Positions 31,915-42,494 of a stretch of 64,000 nt of DNA are shown here, piece by piece. How positions within the stretch are numbered: the first letter of the stretch is position 1; the number at the start of each line of letters is the position of its first letter. The stretch comes from Cladorrhinum sp. PSN259 (lineage: Eukaryota > Ascomycota > Sordariomycetes > Sordariales > Podosporaceae). A program made the translations under genes and the position numbers. A model generated the notes under the pieces. The model worked only from the letters and a program-made list of their open reading frames with translations, was not told the origin of the DNA and ran no database searches. The stretch is taken from assembly GCA_033725935.1 (NCBI GenBank), contig MU867063.1:863694-927693 (forward strand), given 5' to 3'.

Positions 31915-32343
31915 GAGACAGTGCCGGGATGAGACGTCAATACGGACTAAGTAAAGCGAGACAAAGGGAGGATAAGGAAGCGAGCACAGTGGTGGTCTTA
32001 GCTCATGCACGGTGCTTAATGATAGCTTCACGCGCGGGGTGTGGGGCACGTGTTCACGCGCCCAGTCCGTGCCGCTCACATCCCACCTACGCGACCCTCC
32101 GCCCTCCCTCACCACAGACTTCTCAATTGGGAGCCTACGGACTCTGGCAACTTTCAATTCCTGCTTGCAAAAGGAGCAACTGCGGCCGACCTTGCTGCCT
32201 ACGAGGACATTGGACATATTCTTCTAAAAATATTTAACAACAAACTCATCCCTGGATTTCCTTTTGTCCTTTCACCCATCCTTGTTTTCCGAGTTCGCTG
32301 CCATTCATTAGAATATGCATTTGCATTCTAACCTTTGCTCACC
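31915..32343. promoter_or_regulatory. divergent promoter region
   Basis: Separates the DUF1115 gene from the ligase-like gene on the opposite strand. The frame upstream of the DUF1115 start stays open through most of it but shows no conserved sequence. Confidence 0.4.
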
Positions 32344-35300
32344 ATGCCTCTTTCCTTTGCTTCTATTTGCGACCTACTACAGCGCCTTGAAGATAACCGG
32401 GTTGCACGAAAGGGAGTTACCACGAGCAGTATAATTACTCAGGAATGGTTCCGGAAGCACCAAGCAGAGCTCGAGCGAGATGAAGTCAAGTCAGCTGCTG
32501 TTCTTTCAGTACTCTTGCCCGAGAATAGGACTGACAGGGTATATAACATCAAGGAGAAGAAGCTGCAGCTTTTGATCGGCCGTGGGCTGGGCTTGGGACG
32601 CTCTCGTCTCGCACAACTCGGGAGATGGGCAGTTCCCGGAACAGGTATCGACTTGGCAGGATGTGTAGAGAGCATCTTGAACGAGACAGTAAGAGTTGGA
32701 CGCCTGATTTTGACTGTGTGTGAAGCTAAGTTGGATCAACAGCCGAACCCGAGTGGGCTCGCACCGGTTACGGTGGACGAAATCGATGAGCTGCTGCATA
32801 GTATTGCTTCAACTTGTCGCTTCAGCTCTCCCGCTGTACGGCAGTCAGCGTCTGGAAAGCGTCCTGCAGATCACGAACTCCATCTTGGAGATCTCTATAG
32901 ACGTTTGTCAGCACGGGATGCCAAGTGGTTCACACGACTAATTTTGAAGAACTACGAGCCCATAGTCTTGGATCCTCACACAATCTACCGAAACCTCCAT
33001 CCACTTCTCCCCGCTATTCTCAAGGTACAAGATGACTTCACTGTAGCCGGCCGCGTTCTTGACATGCAGAGGCGCAATCGGACAGTGACTGGACGAAATG
33101 AGCTGGCGGATTACCTTCAACCCTCCCTTGGCGTCAAAGTTGGTCGGCAGACGTGGATTAAAGGCAGAAGTATCAAGCACTGTTTATCCATGGGCTATGG
33201 TCTGATGAGTTGCGAGGAGAAGTTAGATGGAGAGTATTGTCAAGTACATATCAATCTCACCAAAGGAAAGGACTGCATTCAGATCTTCTCCAAAAGTGGA
33301 AAAGACAGCACTGCAGACCGCATAAAGCTCCACGAGTAAGTCAAATCATCGTCAGAATGAACCAGTACTAACAGAATATCAGCTCTATTCGCAAATCTCT
33401 GCGTCTGGGAGAGCCGGAGTGTTCACTGACGAAGGGATGCATCCTGGAAGGTGAGCTGGTTGTCTGGAGCGATCAGGTAAATGAACTGAATATTTCACAC
33501 ACTTTAGTATACATATATACTAACACATGACAGGAAAAGAAGATTCTAGGTTTCCACAAGATTCGCAAACATGTTTCTAGATCAGGTTCGTTTATTGGGA
33601 CTGCAATGGACTCACAGTACGCATTTTCGTGCTTCTTATTCCCATTGTTCTTCTGCTGACTGGATGTAGAACCCACCACTGGGAGCATCTGATGATCGTC
33701 TACTTTGATGTTTTGATGATCGACGACCAGTCACTCTTGTCTATCAAACATTCAGAGAGATTTAAGAGGCTCAAACAGCTTGTGACTGTAGTACCGGGTC
33801 GGTCTGATTTGGTCAGGCGAGTCCTCGTTGACTTCAATAGCCGTATAGCTGCATCCGACTTGCGTCGGGTGTTTGCCAGATGCATTACTGAACGGCAAGA
33901 GGGCTTGGTGATCAAAGCAGACGATCCGTATTTCGACTTCGACATTAATAAGAGGCCATACAGTTGTTGCACCATCAAGTTGAAGAAGGAATATGTTGGA
34001 AATTTTGGCGATATCGGCGATTTTGCTGTCGTCGGCGCTCGTTATGATGCCGCCAAGGCCAAGTCATACAACATCCCGAGACTGAAGTGGACGCACTTTT
34101 ACGTTGGCTGCCTAGATAATAAGGAAGAGGTGCGACGATTCGCAAAGCGCCCCAAGTTTATTGTTACCAACGTCGTCACGTTAAACGCCTCACAGCTGGA
34201 CACATTCGTATCATTCGTTAATCCAGAATACGTACTCCCGGACCAGAACACGGCGATTGAGCTCCGAGTTGAACCTGGTATTGACGAGGGGCGACGCCCA
34301 ACTGTTGTATTCCCGGCCCCACCAGTCGTTGATCTCCGCTGTTTTTCCTTTGACAAGAAGGGCAACACAGGTGTCTGGACTCCAAGATTCCCAGTGGTCA
34401 ATAAGATCCACTGTGATCGCACCTATCAAGACGCAATCTCTTTCTCAGAGCTCCAAGAGATGGCGATTCGAGAAAAAGAGGCTCCTCCTCCTGATGATAG
34501 CCAAGAGTTGTTGGGATGGATTGCCGCCCTCGAACAGTCCGACCCAAAGCGGGCCATCGACACAGACACCCAGTCAACCGCTGCGACCACTGCAATGCCT
34601 GCCACACCATCACAGCGATCAACAAGCTCACATCGTTACATTATGTTGCCGACCTCTCAGCCATCAGAAAGCCAGAGGAGCATCCGATCATCGACCGAGA
34701 CTGTGATCAGACAATTGGCACCACCAAACGCTTCGTCCATCGAGCCTTCAGAGCCGAGACAGTGGGAGTGTGTTGGCCATGGTCATTCGAGAGAGCACAG
34801 TCAAGGGCAAAAGCGCCTAAGCGAATCATCAACCATAGAGAAAACGGAGGAGAGAATTAAGATTCGGAAAAGGGTGCACGACCAGTCCGCGCCGTCAGCT
34901 TCTTCATCGCAGCAGAGCACCAGCATAGTATCTTCCAGTAGCCATAGGTTACCACTTGGAGATATCGCAGCTAGCTCGGTTCGCCGCAACCATGAATTTG
35001 ATGCCACGAGGCCCAGTTTGTCTACCTCATTTTCCGTGTATCAGCCTCTGTTGGACGACAAGTTATCCGAGGTTGGTCGAATAGCTCGATCCCCTTTGAT
35101 GAGTTCCATGTCATTCCACGAGACCACGACGCCAATTCCTTCAGGGACCTTATATTTGAGCCCCACCGACCAACTGGTGGCATCTTTTAGCACACAGGCA
35201 TCTGGTAACGGAAGCCAAGCGAGCTGCAAATATTACCCCGATCACTGCGTGTTGTCAACCTATTCAATCCTTTTATCGCCGTGTATCGCAGGATTTCCTT

Positions 35301-35692
35301 GGGTAACCGAGGATCTACTTTCAGTGCACGGCATAATGGAGTTCATTAGAGACCCTGCCGAATGGAAGACTGCTCAGTTTACGAGTAGTAACACGTCCAG
35401 CGTGTCGTGTTTGGGTGATAGCCAGCAGTCCGGGCGTCGGAAGAGAAAGGTTGTCTTTGTGGATGCACGCAGGAAGCAGGCAACAGAAGTGTTTTTGCAG
35501 CAGATTCAAGCCGCCAAGCTCACTCGCAGCAATGGAGACCGCGAATATGTCCCAGTCTACGATTGGAGAATCCTCGAGATCGTTCAGGAGGAAGAGAGGA
35601 AGGCCAAGGCTAAAGGGGCCAAATATGAGGCCCGTTTCAAAATGAGCGGCCCGAACAGCTTTTGGAAGAGATTCTGGGTGGGACTAACTTAG
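32344..35692 (+). CDS. ATP-dependent DNA ligase-like protein (LIG4-related, divergent)
   Basis: Exons 32344-33335, 33383-33476, 33534-33616 and 33670-35692 give 1063 residues. The order is that of eukaryotic ATP-dependent DNA ligases: an N-terminal helical DNA-binding region, then the adenylation domain and an OB-fold domain. Motif I is EEKLDGEYCQVHI with the lysine that takes AMP. ILEGELVVWSD fits motif II, IVYFDVLMIDD motif III, EGLVIKADD motif IV and TIKLKKEY motif V. The arginine usual in motif I (KxDGxR) is tyrosine here. The C-terminal half is Ser-rich and disordered, followed by a BRCT-like segment (FPWVTEDLLSVHGI to YVPVYDWRILEIV). It may be a fungal paralogue rather than the NHEJ ligase; activity needs testing. 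All three introns have good branch points. Confidence 0.8.
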
Positions 35693-36676
35693 AGGAAGGG
35701 ATTCTGGAGGCCCGATGATAGGATTTGTTTATTTTTTTATAACTTGATACCCGAGGGAATAGAGGAAAGATACCTTACTTTTTTTGTGTACTCACAGCAT
35801 TGGAGGCAGACAGACGTAACTCAAGCCAACCAATCGGAACACTGGGCAATGCGAATACTAACAGCTGACTTTTGCAGGCGCAATTAAGCTCAAGGCGATG
35901 TCACCGTGTTGTCGTCCATGATTGGCACATTTAATCGCTCCCCCTCTCGCTTCCTAAACTGCGCACAAGACATGGCATTCTGTGATACCCCAATATAAAC
36001 ATTGTTGATGTTTGTGATTTTGCGAGTTCGTCAAGGTCGTCATGTCTTATGAAGTTGATGTCTGTGGCGGGTTTCGGACCGACCTCGGCCACACGGACCC
36101 GGGGACTCCAATAACCTCAACTTATACCGAGAGAGGCAGGAGCAACCGCCATCGGTTATTTGCCGTTGCCACACCGGGTCCTACCCGTCGATCTGCAAAT
36201 AGCACCATTTTTTTGGGTGAAGTTTGCGAGTAAATCTTCTTTTCTAGATCTAGATCTCCTTCAGAAAACACAACAGATCCACCCGTTTTTTTGCCCATTC
36301 TCTAGCAGTGACTCAAGCATCGTCCATTGAGTGTGGGTCCCCGGCACTCATTCTTTTAGCTTACTACGACTATGCAAAAGAGGCCTAGAAGCTGGGCACA
36401 AACAACTCAGCTTTTTTCTTCTTTTTTTTCTTTCTCTTTTCTTCTTCTTTTTTTTTTTTTTTATGCTGCTGGCTATAACCGACTTTCACTCTTCCCTGAT
36501 AGGGTTCATCTTTTCCTCTGAAATTTGTCTTTGCAGAGAGGGTTGATCTTACGGCCGTTAATCTGAGATTGGGCTTCTTTCACCTTGCTGAAACTGTGCG
36601 TTATTTTGTCACTCACATGCTTCACACTCTATACCTTTGCAACCCTCACCGTTGGACAACCCCCGCCTTCAAAGTC
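35693..36676. other. intergenic with polypyrimidine promoter tract
   Basis: About 1 kb upstream of the permease gene. A near-pure C/T tract with long T runs spans about 36412-36462. An ATG at 36617 is in frame with the permease and would add 20 residues. The 63-codon frame at 36042 has no family features. Confidence 0.5.
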
Positions 36677-38290
36677 ATGATCGAAGAGAAACCACCATAT
36701 GGTCTTGGGTCCACCGCCCAACCCAACGGCGATATCGCACCAGCGACTCCTCCTACTCGCTGGACTCGTATCCGGGATGTCCTCGATCATGCGGCTTCAT
36801 ATGGTCGGGTAGAGGTCAGGGGCATCGCACCCATTCCTATCAAGGAGCGCAATTTCGACAAGACAATCAATATATTTACGCTGTGGTGGTCCATGAATGC
36901 CAATATCTTGCCGTGAGTACTGCCACTCAATCCATCTTTTTGTTGGGATGAGAACTAACCTCGACAATCAGAATCACATTTGGAATGCTTGGACCTCAAT
37001 ATGGACTCAGTCTCAGAGACAGCTCCTTGGTTATTCTCTTTTTCACGCTGTTGACAACCATCTTACCGGCTTACCTGGCAACCCTGGGACCAAAATTGGG
37101 AATGAGACAGATGGTCCAAGCAAGATATAGCTATGGGTGAGTCATTTTCTGCAAAGTTTGTGCGGAAGAAACCCGTTTCTGACATAGTAAACAGCCGTTA
37201 TCTAGTCTCGATTCCCGTCTTCCTAAACTTGGCGACGATGACAGGCTTCAGCGTAATCATCATGGTAGTAGGCGGCCAGTGTCTCTCAGCCGTGGCAGAT
37301 GGCAACCTCTCGGTAACGGTTGGGATCGTCATTATGTCCATCTTGACTTTAGTCATCTCCTTTTGCGGATTCAACGTTCTGCACACATATGAGAGATATG
37401 CATGGATTCCAGCTTTCATCTCAATCATCGTTGCCGTCGGCTGCGGAGGGAAGGAACTTAAAAAACAAACCTCCCCCGAGGGCCCACCAACCGCCTCAGC
37501 AGTTTTGTCTTTCGCCATGATCATTGCTTCTTACATGATCCCCTGGGCTTGCCTGGCATCTGACTTCACTACCTACCTGAAACCCGAGACCTCTTCAGCA
37601 AAGATCTTTACTTATTCTTACCTCGGCTTGGCAACTCCTACCATCCTGCTCATGTGCCTGGGCGCAGCTATTGGGTCGGCGATCCCAAACAACCCAGGGT
37701 GGCAAGCAAAATTTGATGAGTCGCTCGTGGGCGGTGTTTTGGACGCCATGCTCTCCCCTGCTCAGGGCTTTGGCAAGTTCCTTGTGGTAATCCTGAGCTT
37801 TACTCTGCTCGGTAACCTCGCGGCAACGAGTTATAGCATCACTCTCAATTTCCAGATGCTGGTCCCCGTTCTGCTCAAGGTGCCTAGGTACTTATTCAGC
37901 ATTGTTCTCATCGCTATTATCATCCCGGTCAGTATCGCCGCGGCGGCAGACTTTTTCGTCAACATGGAGAATTTCTTGGCGTTGATTGGGTACTGGAGTT
38001 CGGCCTTTTTGGGTGTGGTGATGGTTGAGCACTTAGTTTACAGGAAGAGCGATTGTAGAAACTATGACCCCGAGGCATGGAACGATGCGAAGTTGTTGCC
38101 TTGGGGGGTGGCTGCGCTGACAGCCTCGGTGTTGTGCTTTGGGCTTGTGATACCGAGCATGGCGCAGATCTGGTGGACGGGACCGATCGCGAAGACGACG
38201 GGAGATATCGGGTTCGAGTTGGCTTTTGTTGTTGCCGCGCTGTTGTATTTGCCTTTAAGGTTTCTCGAGAGGAAATGGTGTGGCCGGTGA
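36677..38290 (+). CDS. NCS1 purine-cytosine permease (Fcy-type)
   Basis: A plasma-membrane proton symporter for purines and cytosine, by family. Exons 36677-36912, 36972-37136 and 37195-38290 give 498 residues, the usual length. The cytosolic N-terminus contains RVEVRGIAPIPIKERNFDK, a hallmark before helix 1, then FTLWWSMNANILPITFGMLG. The next joint gives RQMVQARYSYGRYLVSIPVF. About twelve hydrophobic segments can be counted, including MIIASYMIPWACLASDFTTY and LSFTLLGNLAATSYSITLNF. The C-terminal part LIGYWSSAFLGVVMVEHLVY and RNYDPEAWNDAKLLPWG also matches the Fcy subgroup. Introns of 59 and 58 bases both begin GTGAGT. Substrate preference cannot be decided from sequence alone. Confidence 0.92.
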
Positions 38291-39195
38291 TGATGGGAGG
38301 TGGTGACGCATTGCTGTTTTGGTATAGTTGTTGTCTCTGTATTTGTCTTTTTTTTTAGTCCCTGTCCAATTAGGATGACATGATCTTATCTGTTTAGCTT
38401 TCGTTTTCGTTGTTTCATCTGCCCCAGATTTGCCTTTTATGACGGGATTTGACAGTCAGCCTCTCGGGTGCTCTTGTGGCGTTTTTTTGGGCCGGTACCT
38501 AAACCATTTCCACTCATGTTAGTATCAACCCACGTTTTTTTCCTTATGTTTGTTTGCTTGTGTGTGTGTCTCTCTCTCTGCCTTCCAGTCTGGGACTGGT
38601 TGGATGGCTCTCCTTCCAGCTGAGGGACAGCTGAAAAGCAACTACCCCCCCGGAAAAAAAAAAAGAAAAGCAAAGCGCCTCCTGCCCCCCCTTCCCCTTC
38701 TCCATTCCCGTTCAATCTCGAAACTTTGAGAATAATAAAATAGATACCTGTTGAAAACCCGTGTTCAAGTAGAGGGAGAGAGCAAACCGGAAGAGAAAAC
38801 ATTGATACCTTCTTCTTTTTTTTACTTTTTTTTTTACTTTTTTCTTTACTTTCTCCCTCTTTTATCATCCAACCAAAAGTTTAAAAAGCCCAACAACCAG
38901 AATAACAACAAAAACGAGTCATAAAGCCACAGCCCTTTTTAAAACCTCTCTCTCTCTCGCTCTCCATCCATCTATCCATCCATCTATCCACAAAATACCG
39001 TTTTTCACACACACACAAAAACCGTTCCATCACGGACAGCAAATCGTTACATAACATAACATACATCCCATATAAATACTTTCCAAGAATTACTGGGGTT
39101 TCAATATCCATCATATATCGGGTTTTTCACTCGATCGATATAGAAGGAAAGGTCAAACAGAGAAAACAAAGGCAAAAAAAGAGAGAAACAAGGAT
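38291..39195. other. intergenic with polypyrimidine and homopolymer tracts
   Basis: Contains A-runs at about 38656-38670, a T/C-rich tract around 38810-38860 and CATC repeats near 38965-38990. Long minus-strand frames here are low-complexity artefacts. No gene supported. Confidence 0.5.
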
Positions 39196-39992
39196 ATGAT
39201 GACACCACCGAGATACGTACAGACAAAATCCGCCCTCCGGCGGCAGAATAGACGGCACCACCAGCTGCAGGCGGACATAATGAACCACGCCAGGGACCCC
39301 GGGGTGGTCATTGCCGAGTTCGAGAGGGTGGTCAACATGAGTGCCGAGGAGATGGAAACGTGGCTTGAGGTATGTCTTTTTTCTTCTTTTTTTTTTTTCT
39401 CCCTGTTTTCCATTCTGTTTGGTATTTACACGATACCACGAATTTTTTATTTTTTTTGGTTTCCTTTTGCTGTGGCGTCGGTTAGTTTTTGGTGTGTGGT
39501 ACTTTAGCAGTTGTGATGGTGGTGTTGGCGTTGGTGGCTGATGATGTGTTCCTTTGGGGAAAAAAAAAACAGAGCGAGGCGTCAAGCTGTCCGGCTTACA
39601 ACTACTACGGAAACGAGAGGATAGCGCTCGAGAATGGGCGGATGGTGCTGGATATACTGAGGAGGAATCCTGACAGGGATATATGTAAGCTGAAACATAA
39701 AAAAAACCTCCGTTTGATGATGATTACTTGATGGCTGACGACGACGATGATTTATCATGAATGTAGCGCTGTATACGGCGGATGATGTTGAGCATATGCG
39801 AAGGGTTTGTTTTTAGTGATCCCCCAATAATTATTCGTTTTTTTGATGGAGATGGCGAGCCAGGAAAGCTGATTGTTTGTGTGTTTTTACCAGGTTATTG
39901 GTTACTGCCTTCGACAGCTTGCTTTGCCAAACAGTGACAGCAATCGGCACAGGAATCTGAAGAACTGGGGACACGATATGGATAAGACATGA
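39196..39992 (+). CDS. DUF3140 domain protein
   Basis: Four exons: 39196-39369, 39573-39684, 39767-39804 and 39894-39992, giving 140 residues. The joined product reads VVIAEFERVVNMSAEEMETW, then ENGRMVLDILRRNPDRDIS, LYTADDVEHMRRVIGYCLRQ and LKNWGHDMDKT, matching the DUF3140 pattern of an N-terminal helix pair, a central GRxxxxILRRNP segment and a C-terminal NWGHD motif. DUF3140 proteins occur widely in bacteria and fungi and have no established function. The third exon is only 38 bases, and the intron before exon 2 ends in a run of A before CAG. The start could equally be the second ATG at 39199. Confidence 0.85.
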
Positions 39993-40353
39993 CGGTTGCT
40001 CCCACGGGGTGGAGGTGGTTTGGTAATCGCATTGTGCGTGCTCGAGGAAACTACGGGAGCTTGGGAAATTGCAAGGAAAGACATGATAATGTACTGGCGC
40101 AGGAAAAGCTGGTGGGCATACTGCTTTCACTCGGAGGAAGATGGCGTTATACGGGTGATTGTAAACCGTACGCAATTCCATATCATTAGATGTCCTCTTC
40201 TAACACAAAGGGAACCGTTGGGTATCATCAACTCATTATCCATACACACCGGTTCAAGTAACCATCCATGTATATCCCCAAACCATGAAAAACTAATTCT
40301 AAAAACACGATCATCTACATCCATCCGGCCCCCCTAATCATGAAATCCCCTCG
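39993..40353. other. convergent 3' intergenic region
   Basis: Holds the 3' UTRs of two convergent genes. Nothing else recognised. Confidence 0.5.
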
Positions 40354-41261
40354 TTAGAATTTGGTGGGAATGAACTTCTGCGCATCATCCCTCTGTTGCT
40401 GAGCCGACTGAGGGAACGCAGCGATGCCAGCAACGATGCCAGCAGCCATAAAGCACAACGAGATGATGGACCAAATAACACCCCAGCACTGCGAAGAACC
40501 ACCATAACGCTTTGCGAAAACACTGGCGTCAGAACTGTTGACTTTTCGCAGGATCAAATCATCGCACTATTACCACGGTCGTTAGCACAAAATTTCTCTC
40601 CCTTACTCCCATACGCATGGGTAAGACTCACAATATCCCAGACGCTGTACAACGAACTCATGACCCCAATGAACAGCACCACAAACCTCAACGCCTCAGC
40701 GTGCGCAATAAACCAGCATCCGACGAGTAATCCCACCGCAGCCAACACCGTTCCAATTGTAAGCCAATCTTTACGTCCCCACCACAACGTCAAGAGGAAA
40801 CAGACGCCAATAACAATACTGGCAATCTTGCTCGCGTTGATATTGAACCCGGCAAACGTCAATAGCGCGCCCACTAGACTGCTCCCCAGATAACCGGCCG
40901 GTAAAGTGATGGCGTTTCTTCCTCCCTGCATGTGCGTCACACCACCCTCGCGGGGATCAAGTGAGATGGACTTCACTTTTCCTCCCGTCAGAACGCACGC
41001 GATTGCGTGCCCAAACTCGTGAAAGGCAATGACGAGCATCTTGAACGGCCACAAGACCCAGCGGATGTAAGGCACGTTCCACAGAATTGCGATGGCGACG
41101 ACGTAGGCTGCTATTATTCCGAGCGTCACTTTCTGGGCGTCTGTCACCGTGAGGCCATCTCGTTTCTGGAGAGCCCGGGAGGTGAGGTGGGGGGTTGTGG
41201 CTAAGGCTAGGGAGCGGACCAGTGTCCCGGGACCTGGCCAGGTTGGTGGATGTGGTGCCAT
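40354..41261 (-). CDS. peptidase M50B-like membrane protein
   Basis: Exons 41261-40632 and 40566-40354 give 280 residues; the 65-base intron uses GTGAGT and GCTAACGAC, and joining gives SVWDICDDLILRKVNSSDAS, then VFAKRYGG. The zinc-binding motif HEFGH lies at about residues 81-85 inside a hydrophobic helix, as in M50-type site-2 proteases. The next segment, LTGGKVKSISLDPREGGVTH, and then PAGYLGSSLVGALLTFAGFN fit the M50B-like group. Six or so membrane helices can be counted. A second catalytic Asp as in classical S2P (NxxPxxxLDG) is not obvious; the WDICDD segment may supply it. Expected in an internal membrane; substrates unknown. Confidence 0.85.
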
Positions 41262-41872
41262 TTTTTCTCGTGTTAATTATTGCAACGCTGGGTGTCAATA
41301 AACTCGGGGGTTCGGCCGATGAGAGGAAGTTGCTTTCTTCGGTCGACTGAAGAAACGAATGAATGAAAGAAACTAAGAAGAGACGGGAGAAGGCGAAGTC
41401 GTTACAGAGTCGGCAAAGGGAGGTTGAAATAAAAATAAAAGGTGTGTATGGTGTTTCAAAAAGGATCATCCCATGCCATGGCATTTTTCCTGCGCCTCAA
41501 TGCTTTGGTGCCCTGCTTGCGCGTCATTCCCCCCCAAAAAACGCAAAAGCATTGGCCTTCAGAATCCCAGCCCGCTGGTTGGCCCCGCGATGGAGGCTTC
41601 GTGAGACACAACAGCAGCGCAGGGGCATGCCACGGTGGCCGGGGTTATTTTTAGCGGGGTGGCGGTACCATAGTAATCTTTCTAATGTACTAGTCCTTAC
41701 CCAAATGCCGAGCAATCTGTGGACCCCTATGCCTGAATGGGAATGGTGGGCTTCTTTTTCTTCGAGGTTGTTCCTTGGATTTTCAGGAACATTCATGAGT
41801 CCATCCCCTCTTTTAAGGATCACACAAAGGAAGTCTGGTTCTCAAACTTTTTATCTTTTCGTTGTTTTGAAG
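41262..41872. promoter_or_regulatory. divergent promoter region
   Basis: Between the peptidase and the VOC gene starts. The VOC frame is open back to 41363, but the upstream part lacks conserved sequence, so I treat it as leader. Confidence 0.4.
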
Positions 41873-42271
41873 ATGGCTATGGTTGGGGCTCATATTCGCA
41901 TCGCGCGGCCGACCAACGACATTGACAAGCTTTTGTCATTTTACCGTGATGGACTTGGTTTCAAGGTTTTGGGAAGCTTCGCAGACCATGAGGGGTTTGA
42001 CGGCGTCATGATGGGCCACGGAGGAGCTGGATATCATTTGGAGTTCACATTGAAGCGAGGTCATACCGTCCCTCAATGTCCGACGCAGGACAATCTCTTG
42101 ATATTTTATCTTCCGGACAAAAAGACTTATGCCGAGGCTTTAGCGCAAATGGAGGGTGCGGGTTATTCGAGTGTTGTGAGCTTCAATCCATACTGGGATG
42201 GCTGTGGAAAGACGTTTGAGGATGCAGATGGATACAGGGTTGTATTGGCGAATATGGCTTCTCCTGTGTAA
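41873..42271 (+). CDS. VOC/glyoxalase-fold family protein (YycE-like)
   Basis: A single-exon protein of 132 residues with the paired beta-alpha-beta-beta-beta pattern of the vicinal oxygen chelate fold. It begins MAMVGAHIRIARPTNDIDKL, followed by FYRDGLGFKVLGSFADHEGF, then YHLEFTLKRG and NLLIFYLPDKKTYAEA. The second half has VVSFNPYWDGCGKTFEDADG and YRVVLANM. His and Glu residues in the first and second modules could be metal ligands. The bacterial YycE-like subgroup has the same length and start. The reaction is unknown. The start at 41873 gives the expected N-terminal strand. Confidence 0.85.
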   Translation: MAMVGAHIRIARPTNDIDKLLSFYRDGLGFKVLGSFADHEGFDGVMMGHGGAGYHLEFTLKRGHTVPQCPTQDNLLIFYLPDKKTYAEALAQMEGAGYSSVVSFNPYWDGCGKTFEDADGYRVVLANMASPV

Positions 42272-42494
42272 TATGTCAAAGAAGTCGGAATGCAAAATCG
42301 AGATCGCCGATGCCGTGCAATCTATGATCCTTCCTGCCTTCCTGCAGTGCGGTTAAAGTGGGTTGGATGGCATGTACGGGTGCAATATCGAAGCAGGCAC
42401 AACGCACCCTCTTATAAAAATGGATCGTTCCCCCTCATTTTTGTCGATCCCAGACGCGGGGATGGTGTGCACCTGAAGGCAAGCTAATCGCAAG

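Noticed and set aside
38437..39585. Long minus-strand open frames with Lys/Gly/Phe runs
   Set aside because: They derive from homopolymer and C/T tracts and overlap the DUF3140 gene antisense.
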